Shown here: positions 25,265-34,133 of the stretch, in pieces
Layout: the number at the start of each line of letters is the position of its first letter
How positions within the stretch are numbered: position 1 is the first letter of the stretch
Origin: SB15 sp964639245
Lineage (GTDB): Bacteria > Chloroflexota > Anaerolineae > Aggregatilineales > J027
Direction of reading: 5' to 3'
Assembly: GCA_964639245.1 (NCBI GenBank)
Contig: CAZXCU010000006.1
Coordinates: 186,001 to 250,000 of the forward strand
Length of the DNA: 64,000 nt
Notes under the pieces: generated by a model
What the model was told of the DNA's origin: nothing
Seen by the model: the letters and a program-made list of their open reading frames with translations, nothing else
The model's database searches: none
Program-made: the position numbers and the translations under genes

Positions 25265-25978
25265 TTATTCGCTGTGTCCGCCGGGGGTACGGAACACCTG
25301 CAAAATGATGACCAAGCCAGAAATGATGACCAACAAGCCCACGAAATAAATGATTTGTGTAGCAACTTCGGTGTTTTCGGTGATTTCGGCAATGGCGCGG
25401 GTGCAGCCGAATGAAATGCCTAAAATGGCGAGCGCCCATGTCGCAAGGCTAACATCATAATCAAAAAAGAGGCGTTGCACAAACCCACTGCCCAAGAGGA
25501 TCACCCCACTCAAAAGCGGGGTCGCAATCAGCAGAAAATCAGTCGCAAAATCTGTATCCAGCGTCACCATAATAATCGAAAAGCCCATCAAAATGACCAC
25601 AATCCCCCACGCCAGATATTCAATGCGCCGTTCGTGTGTGGCATCATAAATCATGCCGCGTGCGCCTAAAGGACGCGCCTGGGCAGGAGGAATAGGCGGT
25701 TGGCTGGTGTATTGCTGGCCTAGCTGTGGAACTTGCATAGGATTCAACGGGCCTGTACCCTGCAAAGGACGCTGGGGCGGCTGTTGATACGGCTGCTGGT
25801 AAGGCGGCTGTTGTGGAGGATATTGGGGCTGCTGGGGGGGATACTGCGGCGGTTGATTGCCCCAATTCGGTGGCTGTGGCTGCTGCCCATAGGGTTGTTG
25901 GGGTTGGGGCTGCTGCTGGCCTTGTCTGCGACGGTTCGGGTCGCGTAAATCAGGCGGTTGGTGGGGTGGCAGGCTCAT
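25265..25978 (-). CDS. Proline/glutamine-rich membrane protein
   Basis: A 237-residue protein with a long low-complexity N-terminal half (residues 10-105), repeating QQPQYPPQQPPYQQPYQQPP-like units, followed by four hydrophobic segments (about 121-140, 147-165, 177-196 and 205-228). The layout resembles small membrane proteins whose disordered cytosolic tail serves as a tether. No catalytic motif is visible. A GGAG ribosome site lies eight bases before the ATG at 25978. The 25196-25246 inverted repeat follows its stop codon and may shape the transcript end. Confidence 0.75.
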   Translation of the reverse strand: MSLPPHQPPDLRDPNRRRQGQQQPQPQQPYGQQPQPPNWGNQPPQYPPQQPQYPPQQPPYQQPYQQPPQRPLQGTGPLNPMQVPQLGQQYTSQPPIPPAQARPLGARGMIYDATHERRIEYLAWGIVVILMGFSIIMVTLDTDFATDFLLIATPLLSGVILLGSGFVQRLFFDYDVSLATWALAILGISFGCTRAIAEITENTEVATQIIYFVGLLVIISGLVIILQVFRTPGGHSE

Positions 25979-26080
25979 AATCTATCTCCGAATCAACTGT
26001 GGTTCTATTGTAGCACGAACATCAAACACATATTGTGATAATAGCCAATGAGAATATCTTCTCATAGGTTAGGCAAAAAA

Positions 26081-26110
26081 TTTAATAGGAAATTGGGGCT
26101 ATGCTATAAT
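26081..26110 (+). promoter_or_regulatory. Leaderless promoter candidate
   Basis: A perfect TATAAT (26105-26110) lies eight bases before the ATG at 26119, with TTTAAT (26081-26086) 18 bases upstream as a weak -35. There is no Shine-Dalgarno, so transcription would start at or next to the start codon. Confidence 0.5.
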
Positions 26111-26118
26111 TCTTGGAT

Positions 26119-27147
26119 ATGACTGGCATGTATACCCGCACCGGAATCGAACTTGCCCAACAAGGCCGTCGCCACGAAGCACTGCCCTATTTGCGTTATG
26201 CAGTTACGGTTGAACCTGTCTCGGCAGACAGCTGGTTATGGCTGGCGCATGTCACCCCCGATATTCAGGAATATCGGCATAGCGTTTATCAGGCGCTGGC
26301 CTTGAATCCTAGCCATCCTACTGCCTTACGGATGCAGGCCGATTTAGATTACCAACGGCAGGGAATGTCCCCACCTGTGACCGCTTCGCCCGTGTTACAG
26401 CAGATGGAAACCCGCAGCAAACGGGAAAAGCGCTGGCGACGCTGGCTGATTTTTCTTGTGATTCTTGCATTGGCGGTGCTGGCAAGTTTAGCCCTCCGCG
26501 AAGGGGCGAATCGGGTTGATACTGATGAGTTTCTCAGCCGGTTGACGGAAACAGAAGCCGAAAAACAAATCAGTTTTGCGGTGGGGTCAGAAACAGAAGC
26601 CCTCGCTTTTGAAGTCACTGTGCCTGAGACATGGATTTTAGCCGATAAGGGTAGCCCCTCTTGGCGCGAAAAACGGGATGAATTGGAACAAACTTTTAGC
26701 ACCAGCGCGGGTTTCTGGCGTGACCTTGAAACCGATTTGGGCGAAGTTGTCTACAACCCGGATGGCACATTGTCTGAATGGGTGGTCGTGGTGGAAACAG
26801 ACCCAACAAAAATCAACTTGCCCAATGCACCGCGCCTTGAATTTATTGAAACTCGTGTGTTGCCGGAGGCTGAGAATGCCTGCGCGGCCCTCGCCGAATT
26901 CGCTAAAACCGAGCAGGCACAGGTCAGTCAACGTCCCGGATTTGAAGCGGCAGAAGTCCAGACACGCGGGGAAGACGACTGTATTTATTTTGTCCATATC
27001 CACCCAACAGATGTCCACCGCTATGAGATTCTCGTCCCTCTGGAAGACAATCGGGCTGCTGTCTGGCAAATTCACATTCAATCCGATGTCTTTTCGGACT
27101 ATGAAAAAGCAATTAAAACCATTTTGGATACCTTACGTCATGCCTGA
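26119..27147 (+). CDS. TPR-like membrane-anchored hypothetical protein
   Basis: A 342-residue protein. Residues 1-75 form a TPR-like helical region (GIELAQQGRRHEALPYLRYAV, with WLWLAHV and ALALNPSHPTALRM), followed by a basic stretch (RSKREKRWRRW), one membrane helix (about 113-132) and an extracytoplasmic domain of unknown type that includes the pair FEVTVPETWIL and EWVVVVETDPTKI. No function can be assigned. ATG at 26119 is preferred over an in-frame TTG two codons earlier. Its end overlaps the mutM start by eight bases, so mutM translation is probably coupled to it. Confidence 0.7.
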   Translation: MTGMYTRTGIELAQQGRRHEALPYLRYAVTVEPVSADSWLWLAHVTPDIQEYRHSVYQALALNPSHPTALRMQADLDYQRQGMSPPVTASPVLQQMETRSKREKRWRRWLIFLVILALAVLASLALREGANRVDTDEFLSRLTETEAEKQISFAVGSETEALAFEVTVPETWILADKGSPSWREKRDELEQTFSTSAGFWRDLETDLGEVVYNPDGTLSEWVVVVETDPTKINLPNAPRLEFIETRVLPEAENACAALAEFAKTEQAQVSQRPGFEAAEVQTRGEDDCIYFVHIHPTDVHRYEILVPLEDNRAAVWQIHIQSDVFSDYEKAIKTILDTLRHA

Positions 27148-27961
27148 ACTTCCCGAAGTTGAAACAACTGTGCGCGGCATTCGTCCCGATTTAGTGGGGC
27201 GGACAATTCAAAGCGTGTGGTTGGATTGGCCTCGCGCCCTGCACGCTGGCGATTCGCCAGAAAATTTTCAGGATCGCATTGCCGGACAAAAAATTGAATC
27301 CGTGGAACGCCGCGCCAAATATATTGTGATGAAATTGGAGGCGGACTGGCTGCTGATTCATCTCAAAATGAGTGGACGGCTGTATGTCCTGCCGGACGAG
27401 GCCACCGATAAATACGATCTATGGGTGCATTTCCGATTTCAGTTGGACAATGCCCACCAACTCCGCTTTTCTGATTCGCGCAAATTCGGGCGGGTTGTTT
27501 TGACCAATGATTTAAATCCAATCGTGGGGCATCTTGGGCCGGAACCGCTTGCCGATGATTTTACCGCCACGATTTTGCAGGCACGGCTCAATCAGCGTAA
27601 AACGGTTCTCAAAGCGCTGCTGCTCAATCAGGAAGTAGTAGCGGGGCTAGGCAATATCTATGCGGATGAAGCACTGCATCGCGCCCAGATTCATCCCTTA
27701 CGGCGCGGAAATACACTGACAGAGGGTGAAATTGTTCGTTTGCATGAAGCCATTCGCTGGGTGTTAAATAAAGGTATTGCTACCAACGGGGCAAGTATTG
27801 GTTGGTATCGGCAGCCCAACGGCGAACAGGGACGAATGCAGGATGAATTTTTGGCCTATGGTCAAACTGGCAAACCCTGTGCAACATGTGGCGCAGCCAT
27901 CATTGAACGGATTGTTGTGGGACAGCGCAGCACCCATTTTTGTCCAAGCTGCCAGAAGTGA
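27140..27961 (+). CDS. mutM: Formamidopyrimidine-DNA glycosylase MutM/Fpg
   Basis: Removes 8-oxoguanine and ring-opened purines from DNA through N-glycosylase and lyase action. The protein begins MPELPEVETTVRG, which after Met removal exposes the catalytic Pro and Glu. The helix-two-turn-helix region is NQRKTVLKALLLNQEVVAGLGNIYADE. A C-terminal zinc finger has the pattern C-x2-C, then CPSC (residues about 247-270). At 273 residues it has the usual size. It complements MutY (5631-6722) in the same window. The ATG lies within the preceding gene (eight-base overlap). Confidence 0.95.
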   Translation: MPELPEVETTVRGIRPDLVGRTIQSVWLDWPRALHAGDSPENFQDRIAGQKIESVERRAKYIVMKLEADWLLIHLKMSGRLYVLPDEATDKYDLWVHFRFQLDNAHQLRFSDSRKFGRVVLTNDLNPIVGHLGPEPLADDFTATILQARLNQRKTVLKALLLNQEVVAGLGNIYADEALHRAQIHPLRRGNTLTEGEIVRLHEAIRWVLNKGIATNGASIGWYRQPNGEQGRMQDEFLAYGQTGKPCATCGAAIIERIVVGQRSTHFCPSCQK

Positions 27962-27967
27962 GAAACC

Positions 27968-28951
27968 ATGATTCATTTTCTTTTACAATCAGACAGTGGC
28001 AGTGGATTCGGGGAATTTATCGGTCAAATTCAGGGTTTGCTGGTGGTAACAATACTGGCTGGCATTATCTGGATGGTACTGATGTATGTTGTTCTGCGGC
28101 GGGATGCTGAACGGCGTGAACGCAAACGTGCCGGGCTGCCTCCCTTGCCCTCATTTTATAAACAAGCCTATGATTATCTGATGCAACCCCGCCCAACCGC
28201 GCCTGCCACAGAAAAAATTGAGCCATTTCCCGCCCCAGTAGACAATTTCGCGCTGCCCGATTTAGACGCGCTTACCGCCGATTTACCTGCTCCACAATTG
28301 GAGATGCTGACCCAAGCAATGCCCGCAGCCAAAGATGACCCCCCCCTCTTGGAATTTGAAGGCGATTTTGTGCTGGATGATTCCCCGCCCGCCCCTGCCC
28401 ATGTGGCGGCTGCTATTATTGGTGAGGAAGTTGTCATCCCCATCAAAGAACCAGTGGTATCAGACAATCTCACCTATCGTGCGGGTAGCAATGAATTGCC
28501 GGGCGATGCGGTAGAGCTGATGCGTGTATGGCGCGATGTCAGTGATGGGCGTTTAATTATCGGGATGAAAGACCAGCTTTTTGCCAGTTTGAGCGAAGTG
28601 CAAGAGGCGACCATGCGAACCCGGTTTCAAAAAATGGTGCAGGATTTACAACAGATTGCCAATGCAGCGCCAATGCAGCCTTCCGTGAAAAAAGCCGCAT
28701 CTTCGCCCACCCCAGCCGCCACTTCATCGGAACCAATGGGAATGGCTGACCAGATTGAAATGCTGCTCCAATCCAAACTCCTGCGAACCCCGGATTTAAT
28801 GGGCCGAAATATTCATGTCCACTCTGGCACAAGTGGCGGCGTGATGATTGAAGTAGACGGTCTGTTTTATGATGCGGTGGGTGATGTTACCGACACGCAT
28901 GTCCGCCACTTTTTACAGGAAACGATTCAAGAATGGGAGTCGCGCTCCTAA
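27968..28951 (+). CDS. Hypothetical membrane-anchored protein
   Basis: A 327-residue protein that follows mutM after six bases. One membrane helix (about residues 20-42, LLVVTILAGIIWMVLMYVV) is followed by a basic stretch, a long proline/alanine-rich linker (about 75-160), a small alpha/beta domain (about 175-225) and a C-terminal domain (about 255-327, GRNIHVHSGTSGGVMIEVDGLFYDAVGDV). No enzyme motif is seen. Its stop codon overlaps that of the convergent TPR gene by two bases. Function unknown. Confidence 0.7.
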   Translation: MIHFLLQSDSGSGFGEFIGQIQGLLVVTILAGIIWMVLMYVVLRRDAERRERKRAGLPPLPSFYKQAYDYLMQPRPTAPATEKIEPFPAPVDNFALPDLDALTADLPAPQLEMLTQAMPAAKDDPPLLEFEGDFVLDDSPPAPAHVAAAIIGEEVVIPIKEPVVSDNLTYRAGSNELPGDAVELMRVWRDVSDGRLIIGMKDQLFASLSEVQEATMRTRFQKMVQDLQQIANAAPMQPSVKKAASSPTPAATSSEPMGMADQIEMLLQSKLLRTPDLMGRNIHVHSGTSGGVMIEVDGLFYDAVGDVTDTHVRHFLQETIQEWESRS

Positions 28952-30303
28952 TGTTTAAGGCGAATACATTCGTTAAACTGCTGGATTGTACGGTCTAATC
29001 CGGCTAATTCCGGTACAATTTGCTTAAGATAAATCAAACGGGACAGCACGCTTTCCAGCACCCCCGAATCGGGAGAGAGTTCAATCGCCTCTGAAAAATG
29101 CTGGATGGCGCTGTCGACTTTTCCGCCCAAAAGCTGTGCCAGTGCCACATCATGCAGCGCCCAGTAATCTTCGGGGGTATCTTCTAAACGACGGCGGGCT
29201 TTGGACTCGGCGGAATGACGATATTTTTCTGCTAATTCTTGATTGTTAATTTGCAAATAGAGCATGGCAAGGTTGATGTCAGGATAAGAACGGCGGGGGG
29301 TGATTTTGGCAGCACGGAGATAAATTTGAATGGCATCCTGTGTGCGCCCTTGCCGCCGATATAGACTGCCCAATACCCCTAAATACGATTCGCGGTTGTC
29401 CGTCAGCAAATGGGGGTCGCTGCGGGTTGCCTCTAGGAGATGGTGTTCCGCTTGGTTATACAGACGATTACGCTCCATTGGCTCATTCGTCAGGTCGCCT
29501 TTGTAACGAATCGCCAAGCCCAAGGCGGCTTGGGCCGGGATACTGGCATCCTCCCCGCTTTTGCTGGCTTCCTGAAAGGCATCGGTGAGGTGTTTGATGG
29601 CATCATCCAAATTATTCCGCCGCATCAGCAGCATCCCTAGCAAATAGTTGTTGGAGACATTCAGGGGATCTAGTTCATACGAGTCTCGGCAGGCGTTAAT
29701 GGCGGCTTCAATGTTGTTTTCGCGGGCAAGGCGTTGCGCCATCACATGCTGCGAGAGCGCTTCAAAAGAACGGCGGGCCAATTTGCTGGCAGATTGAATT
29801 TGCTGGTCAATACGGGCTTGGGTGCTGGTGAGCGATTGTTCTAATTGGGCTTCTAACTTGGCGAGTTGTTCCTCCCGCCGCAAAAGTTCAGATTCTGCTC
29901 GTTCAAGGCGCGCCATTAAATCGTGGGTTTCGGCCTGAATCTGAGCGCTCATTTCCTGTTTGATGGTTTCGGTATCGTGCCGCAAATCTTGAATACTGCT
30001 CAAACCTAAAATCCCGGCACCAACCAGAATCACCCCCGCGAGAATCGAACCACCTTCCAGAAAACTGAGTACCAATTCTACTGAATTGAGCGCATCATTG
30101 GCGCGTTCCATCGTAGCAAGCGATTGGTTAAACAAGATTTCAGTTTCAGAGGGTGGGATACTGCCGATTTCCTCAATCACCACCTTCTCGGAGGTTTCCG
30201 AAGCGACATAGGCGAAATAGAGCGCTACCATCGACAAACCGATAGCGATGAGGGGAAGTAAAAGGCCAAAAACTCCGCTAATCCGTGCTTGTGAATTTTG
30301 CAT
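28948..30303 (-). CDS. Membrane-anchored coiled-coil TPR protein
   Basis: A 451-residue protein with two N-terminal membrane helices (about residues 15-35 and 75-98), a coiled coil (about 105-165, many E, L, A and Q heptads), and a TPR array (about 180-430; for example NLDDAIKHLTDAFQE, GRTQDAIQIYLRAAKI, GKVDSAIQHFSEAIELSPDS). Such proteins usually act as scaffolds, and no enzyme domain is present. ATG at 30303 has AGGA five bases upstream. ATG at 30324 lies directly against a GAGGAG with no spacing, so it is less likely. Confidence 0.75.
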   Translation of the reverse strand: MQNSQARISGVFGLLLPLIAIGLSMVALYFAYVASETSEKVVIEEIGSIPPSETEILFNQSLATMERANDALNSVELVLSFLEGGSILAGVILVGAGILGLSSIQDLRHDTETIKQEMSAQIQAETHDLMARLERAESELLRREEQLAKLEAQLEQSLTSTQARIDQQIQSASKLARRSFEALSQHVMAQRLARENNIEAAINACRDSYELDPLNVSNNYLLGMLLMRRNNLDDAIKHLTDAFQEASKSGEDASIPAQAALGLAIRYKGDLTNEPMERNRLYNQAEHHLLEATRSDPHLLTDNRESYLGVLGSLYRRQGRTQDAIQIYLRAAKITPRRSYPDINLAMLYLQINNQELAEKYRHSAESKARRRLEDTPEDYWALHDVALAQLLGGKVDSAIQHFSEAIELSPDSGVLESVLSRLIYLKQIVPELAGLDRTIQQFNECIRLKH

Positions 30304-30351
30304 CACATTCCTGTTTCCTAGCATCTCCTCGATTCTACAGCAAACAGAAAC

Positions 30352-30376
30352 AAAAAAGGTACTCTGCGTACCTTTT
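30352..30376 (-). terminator. Rho-independent terminator of pnp
   Basis: Read on the minus strand, AAAAGGTAC pairs with GTACCTTTT around a five-base loop, and a T run follows (A tract at 30352-30357 on the plus strand). It lies 14 bases beyond the pnp stop codon. Confidence 0.85.
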
Positions 30377-30389
30377 GAAATTCAGGAGA

Positions 30390-32681
30390 CTATCTATCGC
30401 GGCGATCTCTGTCGCGTCGTTCGTAACCGCCACGGTCACGGTTTTCGCCGCCCCCGCGTCGTTCACCGCCGCCCCCGCGCCGTTCGCCTCCACGATTATC
30501 ACCGCCCCCACGTCGTTCACCGCCCCCGCCTGCACGTTTGCCACCGCCCAACCCTCTATCTTGGGCTTGTGCTTCTTCCAATGTCCAATTTTCCAGCACT
30601 GCTTTGCGGCTCAGACGGACTTTGCCGCCCGGATCGACTTCTGTTACCATGACGGTAATTTCATCGCCAAGCGAGAGTTCATCTTCGACTTTGTTGACCC
30701 GTTCGGAAGAAAGCTGGCTGATATGCAGCATTCCTTCTTGACCCGGTAAGATCGACACAAACGCCCCGTAGGATTCGATACGCTGCACAGTTCCCGTATA
30801 AATGCGTCCCAGTTCAATCTCTTCGGTCATTCCGATAATCGCGTTACGGGCTTTGTCCACATTTGCGCCAAGTCCGCTTACGCCCATGATGTACACCGTG
30901 CCATCTTCGGCGATGTCAATTTTGGTATTGGTTTCTTCTTGCAAACTGCGGATGGTTTTGCCGCCGGGGCCAATCACCGCGCCGATTTTTTCGGGGTTAA
31001 TCTTGAGAATAACCATCCGTGGCGCATATTGGCTGAGTTCCTTACGTGGCGCAGGGATGGTCTGGGTAATCAGTTCCAGAATTTGCAACCGTGCATCCCG
31101 GGCTTGTGCCAACGCTTGCCGCATGACTTCGCCGGACACCCCTTTAATTTTGATGTCCATTTGCAGGGCGGTAATGCCTTTGTTTGTCCCGGCGACTTTG
31201 AAGTCCATATCCCCGATATGGTCTTCCAAGCCTTGAATATCGGTCAAAACGGCGACTTTATCGCCTTCTTTAATCAAGCCCATCGCAATCCCGGCTACAG
31301 GACGACGAATTGGTACACCAGCAGCTAGCAGACTTAACGTACTCGCACAAACACTTGCCATGCTGGTGCTGCCGTTGGAAGACAACACTTCACTGACCAC
31401 CCGAATGGTGTACGGGAAAGTTTTGTCGTCAGGAATCACATAGCGCAGGGCAGTTTCGGCTAAGGCCCCATGCCCGATTTCACGGCGTTTCGGCCCGCGC
31501 ATGAACGTGGTTTCGCCTGTGCTAAAGGGCGGGAAGTTGTAATGGTGCATATACCGTTTGGCGGTCACAGGGTAGAGGTCATCAATTTCCTGTGCATCAC
31601 GCGGTGTTCCCAAGGTGCAAATGCTCATCACCTGGGTTTGCCCGCGCTGAAACACGCCTGACCCATGTACACGCGGCAACACATCAATTTTTGCCGAAAG
31701 TGAACGAATTTCATGGTGTTTACGCCCGTCGGGACGAATGCCATCTTCGACAATCTGACGACGGGTTTGATATTTCACGCTGTTGGAAATGGCCTCACGG
31801 ATTTCTTTCATATCCACCGCCACATCTTCCAAACTTTCATATTCCGCCACGACATTCTCGCGCAGTTCATCCAGCGCTTCGTTGCGGTTGTCCTTGTCAA
31901 ATTTGGACTTCATGATGGTGTCAATGTCACCCTGCACCCGTGCCGCAACCTGTGCTTGTAATTCTTCGTTGACCACTGCCGGTTTATATTCGGATTTGGC
32001 CTTGCCAATTTCGCTTGCCATCTGGCGCTGCACAGCAATGATTTCCTGTACCGATTCGGCGGCTAACGCCAGCGCCCGCAGCATGGTTTCTTCGTCGACT
32101 TCGTTCGCACCACATTCGACCATCACAATGGCATCGCTGGTAGCGGCGACCCGCAAATCAAGGTCGCTGGATTCCATCTGGCTAAAGGTCGGATTAACGA
32201 CCAATTCACCGTCGATGAGGCCAATCCGCACCGCACCCAAGGGGCCATCCCACGGCACGTCCGAAATCATCAGGGCGGCACTGGCCCCATTGATGCTCAA
32301 CATATCAAGGTCATTTTCGTGGTCGTGTGCCAATGGGGTAACAATGACCTGCACTTCATTTCGTAAATTGCTGGGGAACAAGGGGCGCAAAGGACGGTCG
32401 GTGACCCGTGCAATCAAAATTGCCCGTTCGCCCGGACGGCCTTCGCGGCGGAAAAATGAGCCGGGAATCCGCCCAACCGCATACATGCGTTCTTCAAAAT
32501 CCACACTCAGGGGGAAAAAATCAATGCCTTCACGGGCAGATTTGTTCATGGTGGCAGTGACAAGGAGTTGGGTATCGCCTGCCCGGATCATTAACGCGCC
32601 GCCTGCCTGCTCCGCGTATTCCCCAACTTCAAAGGTAATTTCTTGCTGACCAACGCGGCCTGTGTATTTAGCAACTGTCAT
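30390..32681 (-). CDS. pnp: Polyribonucleotide nucleotidyltransferase (PNPase)
   Basis: A 763-residue 3'-5' RNA-degrading phosphorolytic enzyme, active as a trimer. Two RNase PH-like domains (about residues 1-225 and 300-540), a KH domain (INPEKIGAVIGPGGKTIRSL, about 550-610) and an S1 domain (YTGTVQRIESYGAFVSILPGQEG, about 620-690) are in order. A glycine/arginine-rich tail (about 710-763, GGGERRGGGDNRGGERRGG) is an uncommon addition. The stop is followed by a terminator. Its order with rpsO (32816-33085) is the usual operon order. Confidence 0.97.
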   Translation of the reverse strand: MTVAKYTGRVGQQEITFEVGEYAEQAGGALMIRAGDTQLLVTATMNKSAREGIDFFPLSVDFEERMYAVGRIPGSFFRREGRPGERAILIARVTDRPLRPLFPSNLRNEVQVIVTPLAHDHENDLDMLSINGASAALMISDVPWDGPLGAVRIGLIDGELVVNPTFSQMESSDLDLRVAATSDAIVMVECGANEVDEETMLRALALAAESVQEIIAVQRQMASEIGKAKSEYKPAVVNEELQAQVAARVQGDIDTIMKSKFDKDNRNEALDELRENVVAEYESLEDVAVDMKEIREAISNSVKYQTRRQIVEDGIRPDGRKHHEIRSLSAKIDVLPRVHGSGVFQRGQTQVMSICTLGTPRDAQEIDDLYPVTAKRYMHHYNFPPFSTGETTFMRGPKRREIGHGALAETALRYVIPDDKTFPYTIRVVSEVLSSNGSTSMASVCASTLSLLAAGVPIRRPVAGIAMGLIKEGDKVAVLTDIQGLEDHIGDMDFKVAGTNKGITALQMDIKIKGVSGEVMRQALAQARDARLQILELITQTIPAPRKELSQYAPRMVILKINPEKIGAVIGPGGKTIRSLQEETNTKIDIAEDGTVYIMGVSGLGANVDKARNAIIGMTEEIELGRIYTGTVQRIESYGAFVSILPGQEGMLHISQLSSERVNKVEDELSLGDEITVMVTEVDPGGKVRLSRKAVLENWTLEEAQAQDRGLGGGKRAGGGGERRGGGDNRGGERRGGGGERRGGGENRDRGGYERRDRDRRDR

Positions 32682-32773
32682 TTTTGAGCTGCCGCCTTTC
32701 CTATTTTGACCGATATTATAAACAAAAAAACCGACTGATGCTTGAATCCCCAGACGGTTGCTGCGTCATGAAA

Positions 32774-32810
32774 TTAAAAAGCAAAAGCTACACCAAATGG
32801 GGTGTAGCTT
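32774..32810 (-). terminator. Terminator between rpsO and pnp
   Basis: AAGCTACACC (32785-32794) pairs perfectly with GGTGTAGCTT (32801-32810), and on the minus strand the sequence TTGCTTTTT follows. It would reduce read-through from rpsO into pnp. Confidence 0.8.
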
Positions 32811-32815
32811 AGTTG

Positions 32816-33085
32816 CTAACGACGTAAACCAAGTTTACCAATCAATTCACGATACTGTTCTGGATTTGTGGTACTCAAATATTTGAGCAGTCTGCGCCGC
32901 TTCCCGACCATCTTCAAAAGCCCACGACGGCTGTGTTCGTCATGTTTGTGTTCTTTTAGGTGTTCAGTTAACTGCGTAATCCGGTTTGTCAGCAGTGCCA
33001 CTTGCACAGGTGCTGAACCAGTATCGCCTTCATGAATGCCATATTCACCGAATATGGTGGTTTTTTCCTCTTTGGATAAGGGCAT
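32816..33085 (-). CDS. rpsO: 30S ribosomal protein S15
   Basis: An 89-residue primary 16S rRNA-binding protein of the small subunit. The sequence MPLSKEEKTTIFGEYGIHEGDTGS and the central HSRRGLLKMVGKRRRLLKYL are characteristic, and the length is exact for S15. The ATG at 33085 restores the normal length, with AAGGA about 14 bases upstream. Earlier start codons add a spurious extension. A TATAAT box on the minus strand (33131-33136) may be its promoter. Confidence 0.97.
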   Translation of the reverse strand: MPLSKEEKTTIFGEYGIHEGDTGSAPVQVALLTNRITQLTEHLKEHKHDEHSRRGLLKMVGKRRRLLKYLSTTNPEQYRELIGKLGLRR

Positions 33086-33130
33086 AGTGTCCGAAATCCT
33101 TAAAAACTGTCTTTTGTTCCAGCCACGCGC

Positions 33131-33136
33131 ATTATA
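33131..33136 (-). promoter_or_regulatory. -10 box upstream of rpsO
   Basis: The minus strand reads GCTATAATGC, a perfect TATAAT, 45 bases before the rpsO start codon. No convincing -35 hexamer is seen. Confidence 0.5.
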
Positions 33137-33203
33137 GCAGAACCAATTCGGATTTGTATAGGGAAGTTGCATACGGCAAAATACCAACTTTTCAGGGGAA
33201 AAA

Positions 33204-33761
33204 ATGTACGCAAACCATCACCGACAAACTTTACTGGCTGTCTTAACCGACTATCGTCCCTTTGATGAGAACGAAGCCCAGCACCTTGCCCGTTTGCGTG
33301 AATTTTTGCAAACCTGCGAACGCCCGTTTTCTCGCGCCCACGCCGCAGGGCATGTCACAGCTTCGGCGGTGATTACCAATCGTGAAAACACCCATCTCCT
33401 GCTCATCTGGCACGAAAAACTTCAGCGCTGGCTGCAACCCGGTGGTCACTGTGAACCTGATATCGAAAAAACAACGCAAGATGCAGCTTTGCGCGAACTC
33501 TTAGAGGAAACACTTTTGCCTGCCGAAAAAGTCTCCCTTGTTCGATTAACTCCCTTTGATGTGGATGTGCATGAAATCCCTGCACGCGGAGATGAACCCA
33601 CCCATTGGCATTATGATGTCCGTTATTGGTTTGCGACCACTGTTGAAGTCAGGGACACACAGGCTTACCAGTGGAAACCCATTGAGGACGTGGCGCGTAT
33701 AGAAGAGGTATCCTTAAGTCGTATGGCAAAAAAGCTCTTATCCCCCTCAAATTTGGGGTAA
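33204..33761 (+). CDS. Nudix hydrolase
   Basis: A 185-residue hydrolase of nucleoside-diphosphate-linked compounds. The Nudix core is visible as GGHCEPDIEKTTQDAALRELLEE. It keeps the REL-x-EE metal-binding glutamates, with one extra residue between the first glutamate and RE compared with the canonical spacing; this sub-type is common. The N-terminal 45 residues are an uncharacterised helical extension. The sequence cannot show whether it acts on 8-oxo-dGTP, ADP-ribose or another substrate. It is divergent from rpsO. Confidence 0.85.
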   Translation: MYANHHRQTLLAVLTDYRPFDENEAQHLARLREFLQTCERPFSRAHAAGHVTASAVITNRENTHLLLIWHEKLQRWLQPGGHCEPDIEKTTQDAALRELLEETLLPAEKVSLVRLTPFDVDVHEIPARGDEPTHWHYDVRYWFATTVEVRDTQAYQWKPIEDVARIEEVSLSRMAKKLLSPSNLG

Positions 33762-33818
33762 GCCAATCTGCCTGTTATATGGCAAAATAATAATATCTTG
33801 CAGAAAGGAAACCTCATC

Positions 33819-34022
33819 ATGCAAAAAGCAGGATTATTATTTATCAGCTTTCTTTTTGTTTTTCAATATCTGGTCATTGCGGCTGCCTTAATGGTGTTTT
33901 ATCCAATTATCAGTATCGCTTTGGTGATGTTGGGGGGTGTGGGCTTGTTGATTGCCCAAGTCATTTTTGACCGCCTCAAAAACAGCCCCGATGAGCAACC
34001 TCAACAATTACAGACCAAATAA
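33819..34022 (+). CDS. Small two-helix membrane protein
   Basis: A 67-residue protein with two hydrophobic segments (about residues 5-27 and 31-50) joined by a short loop, and a charged, glutamine-rich C-terminus. AAGGA precedes the ATG at 33819 and a terminator follows the stop, so it appears to be a stand-alone expressed gene. No family was recognised, and its small size makes function impossible to infer. Confidence 0.6.
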   Translation: MQKAGLLFISFLFVFQYLVIAAALMVFYPIISIALVMLGGVGLLIAQVIFDRLKNSPDEQPQQLQTK

Positions 34023-34042
34023 CCCTTGGCATAGCACCAATC

Positions 34043-34071
34043 AAAGGCTGGGACTCGCCAGTCTTTTTTTT
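34043..34071 (+). terminator. Rho-independent terminator
   Basis: AAAGGCTGG (34043-34051) pairs with CCAGTCTTT (34058-34066), one G-T wobble, around a six-base loop, and continues into a T run to 34071. It ends the small membrane protein gene. Confidence 0.85.
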
Positions 34072-34076
34072 AAATG

Positions 34077-34082
34077 TATAAT
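34077..34082 (+). promoter_or_regulatory. -10 box upstream of the AlkX-like gene
   Basis: A perfect TATAAT lies 52 bases before the ATG at 34134, in the spacer after the terminator. No strong -35 hexamer is visible. Confidence 0.45.
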
Positions 34083-34133
34083 GGAACAAATGTTCTTATA
34101 GTCATTTTACAAACCACTTAGGGAGAAATTTTG

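Noticed and set aside
25740..25960. Short tandem repeats as a possible CRISPR array
   Set aside because: The repeats are codons for proline and glutamine inside an intact gene with irregular unit length and no spacers.
30400..30545. GC-rich repeats at the pnp end as CRISPR or REP element
   Set aside because: They encode the in-frame RGG tail of PNPase.
31783..32649. A 288-residue plus-strand open frame over pnp
   Set aside because: Serine-rich shadow of the reverse-strand pnp gene; no start signal and no known fold.
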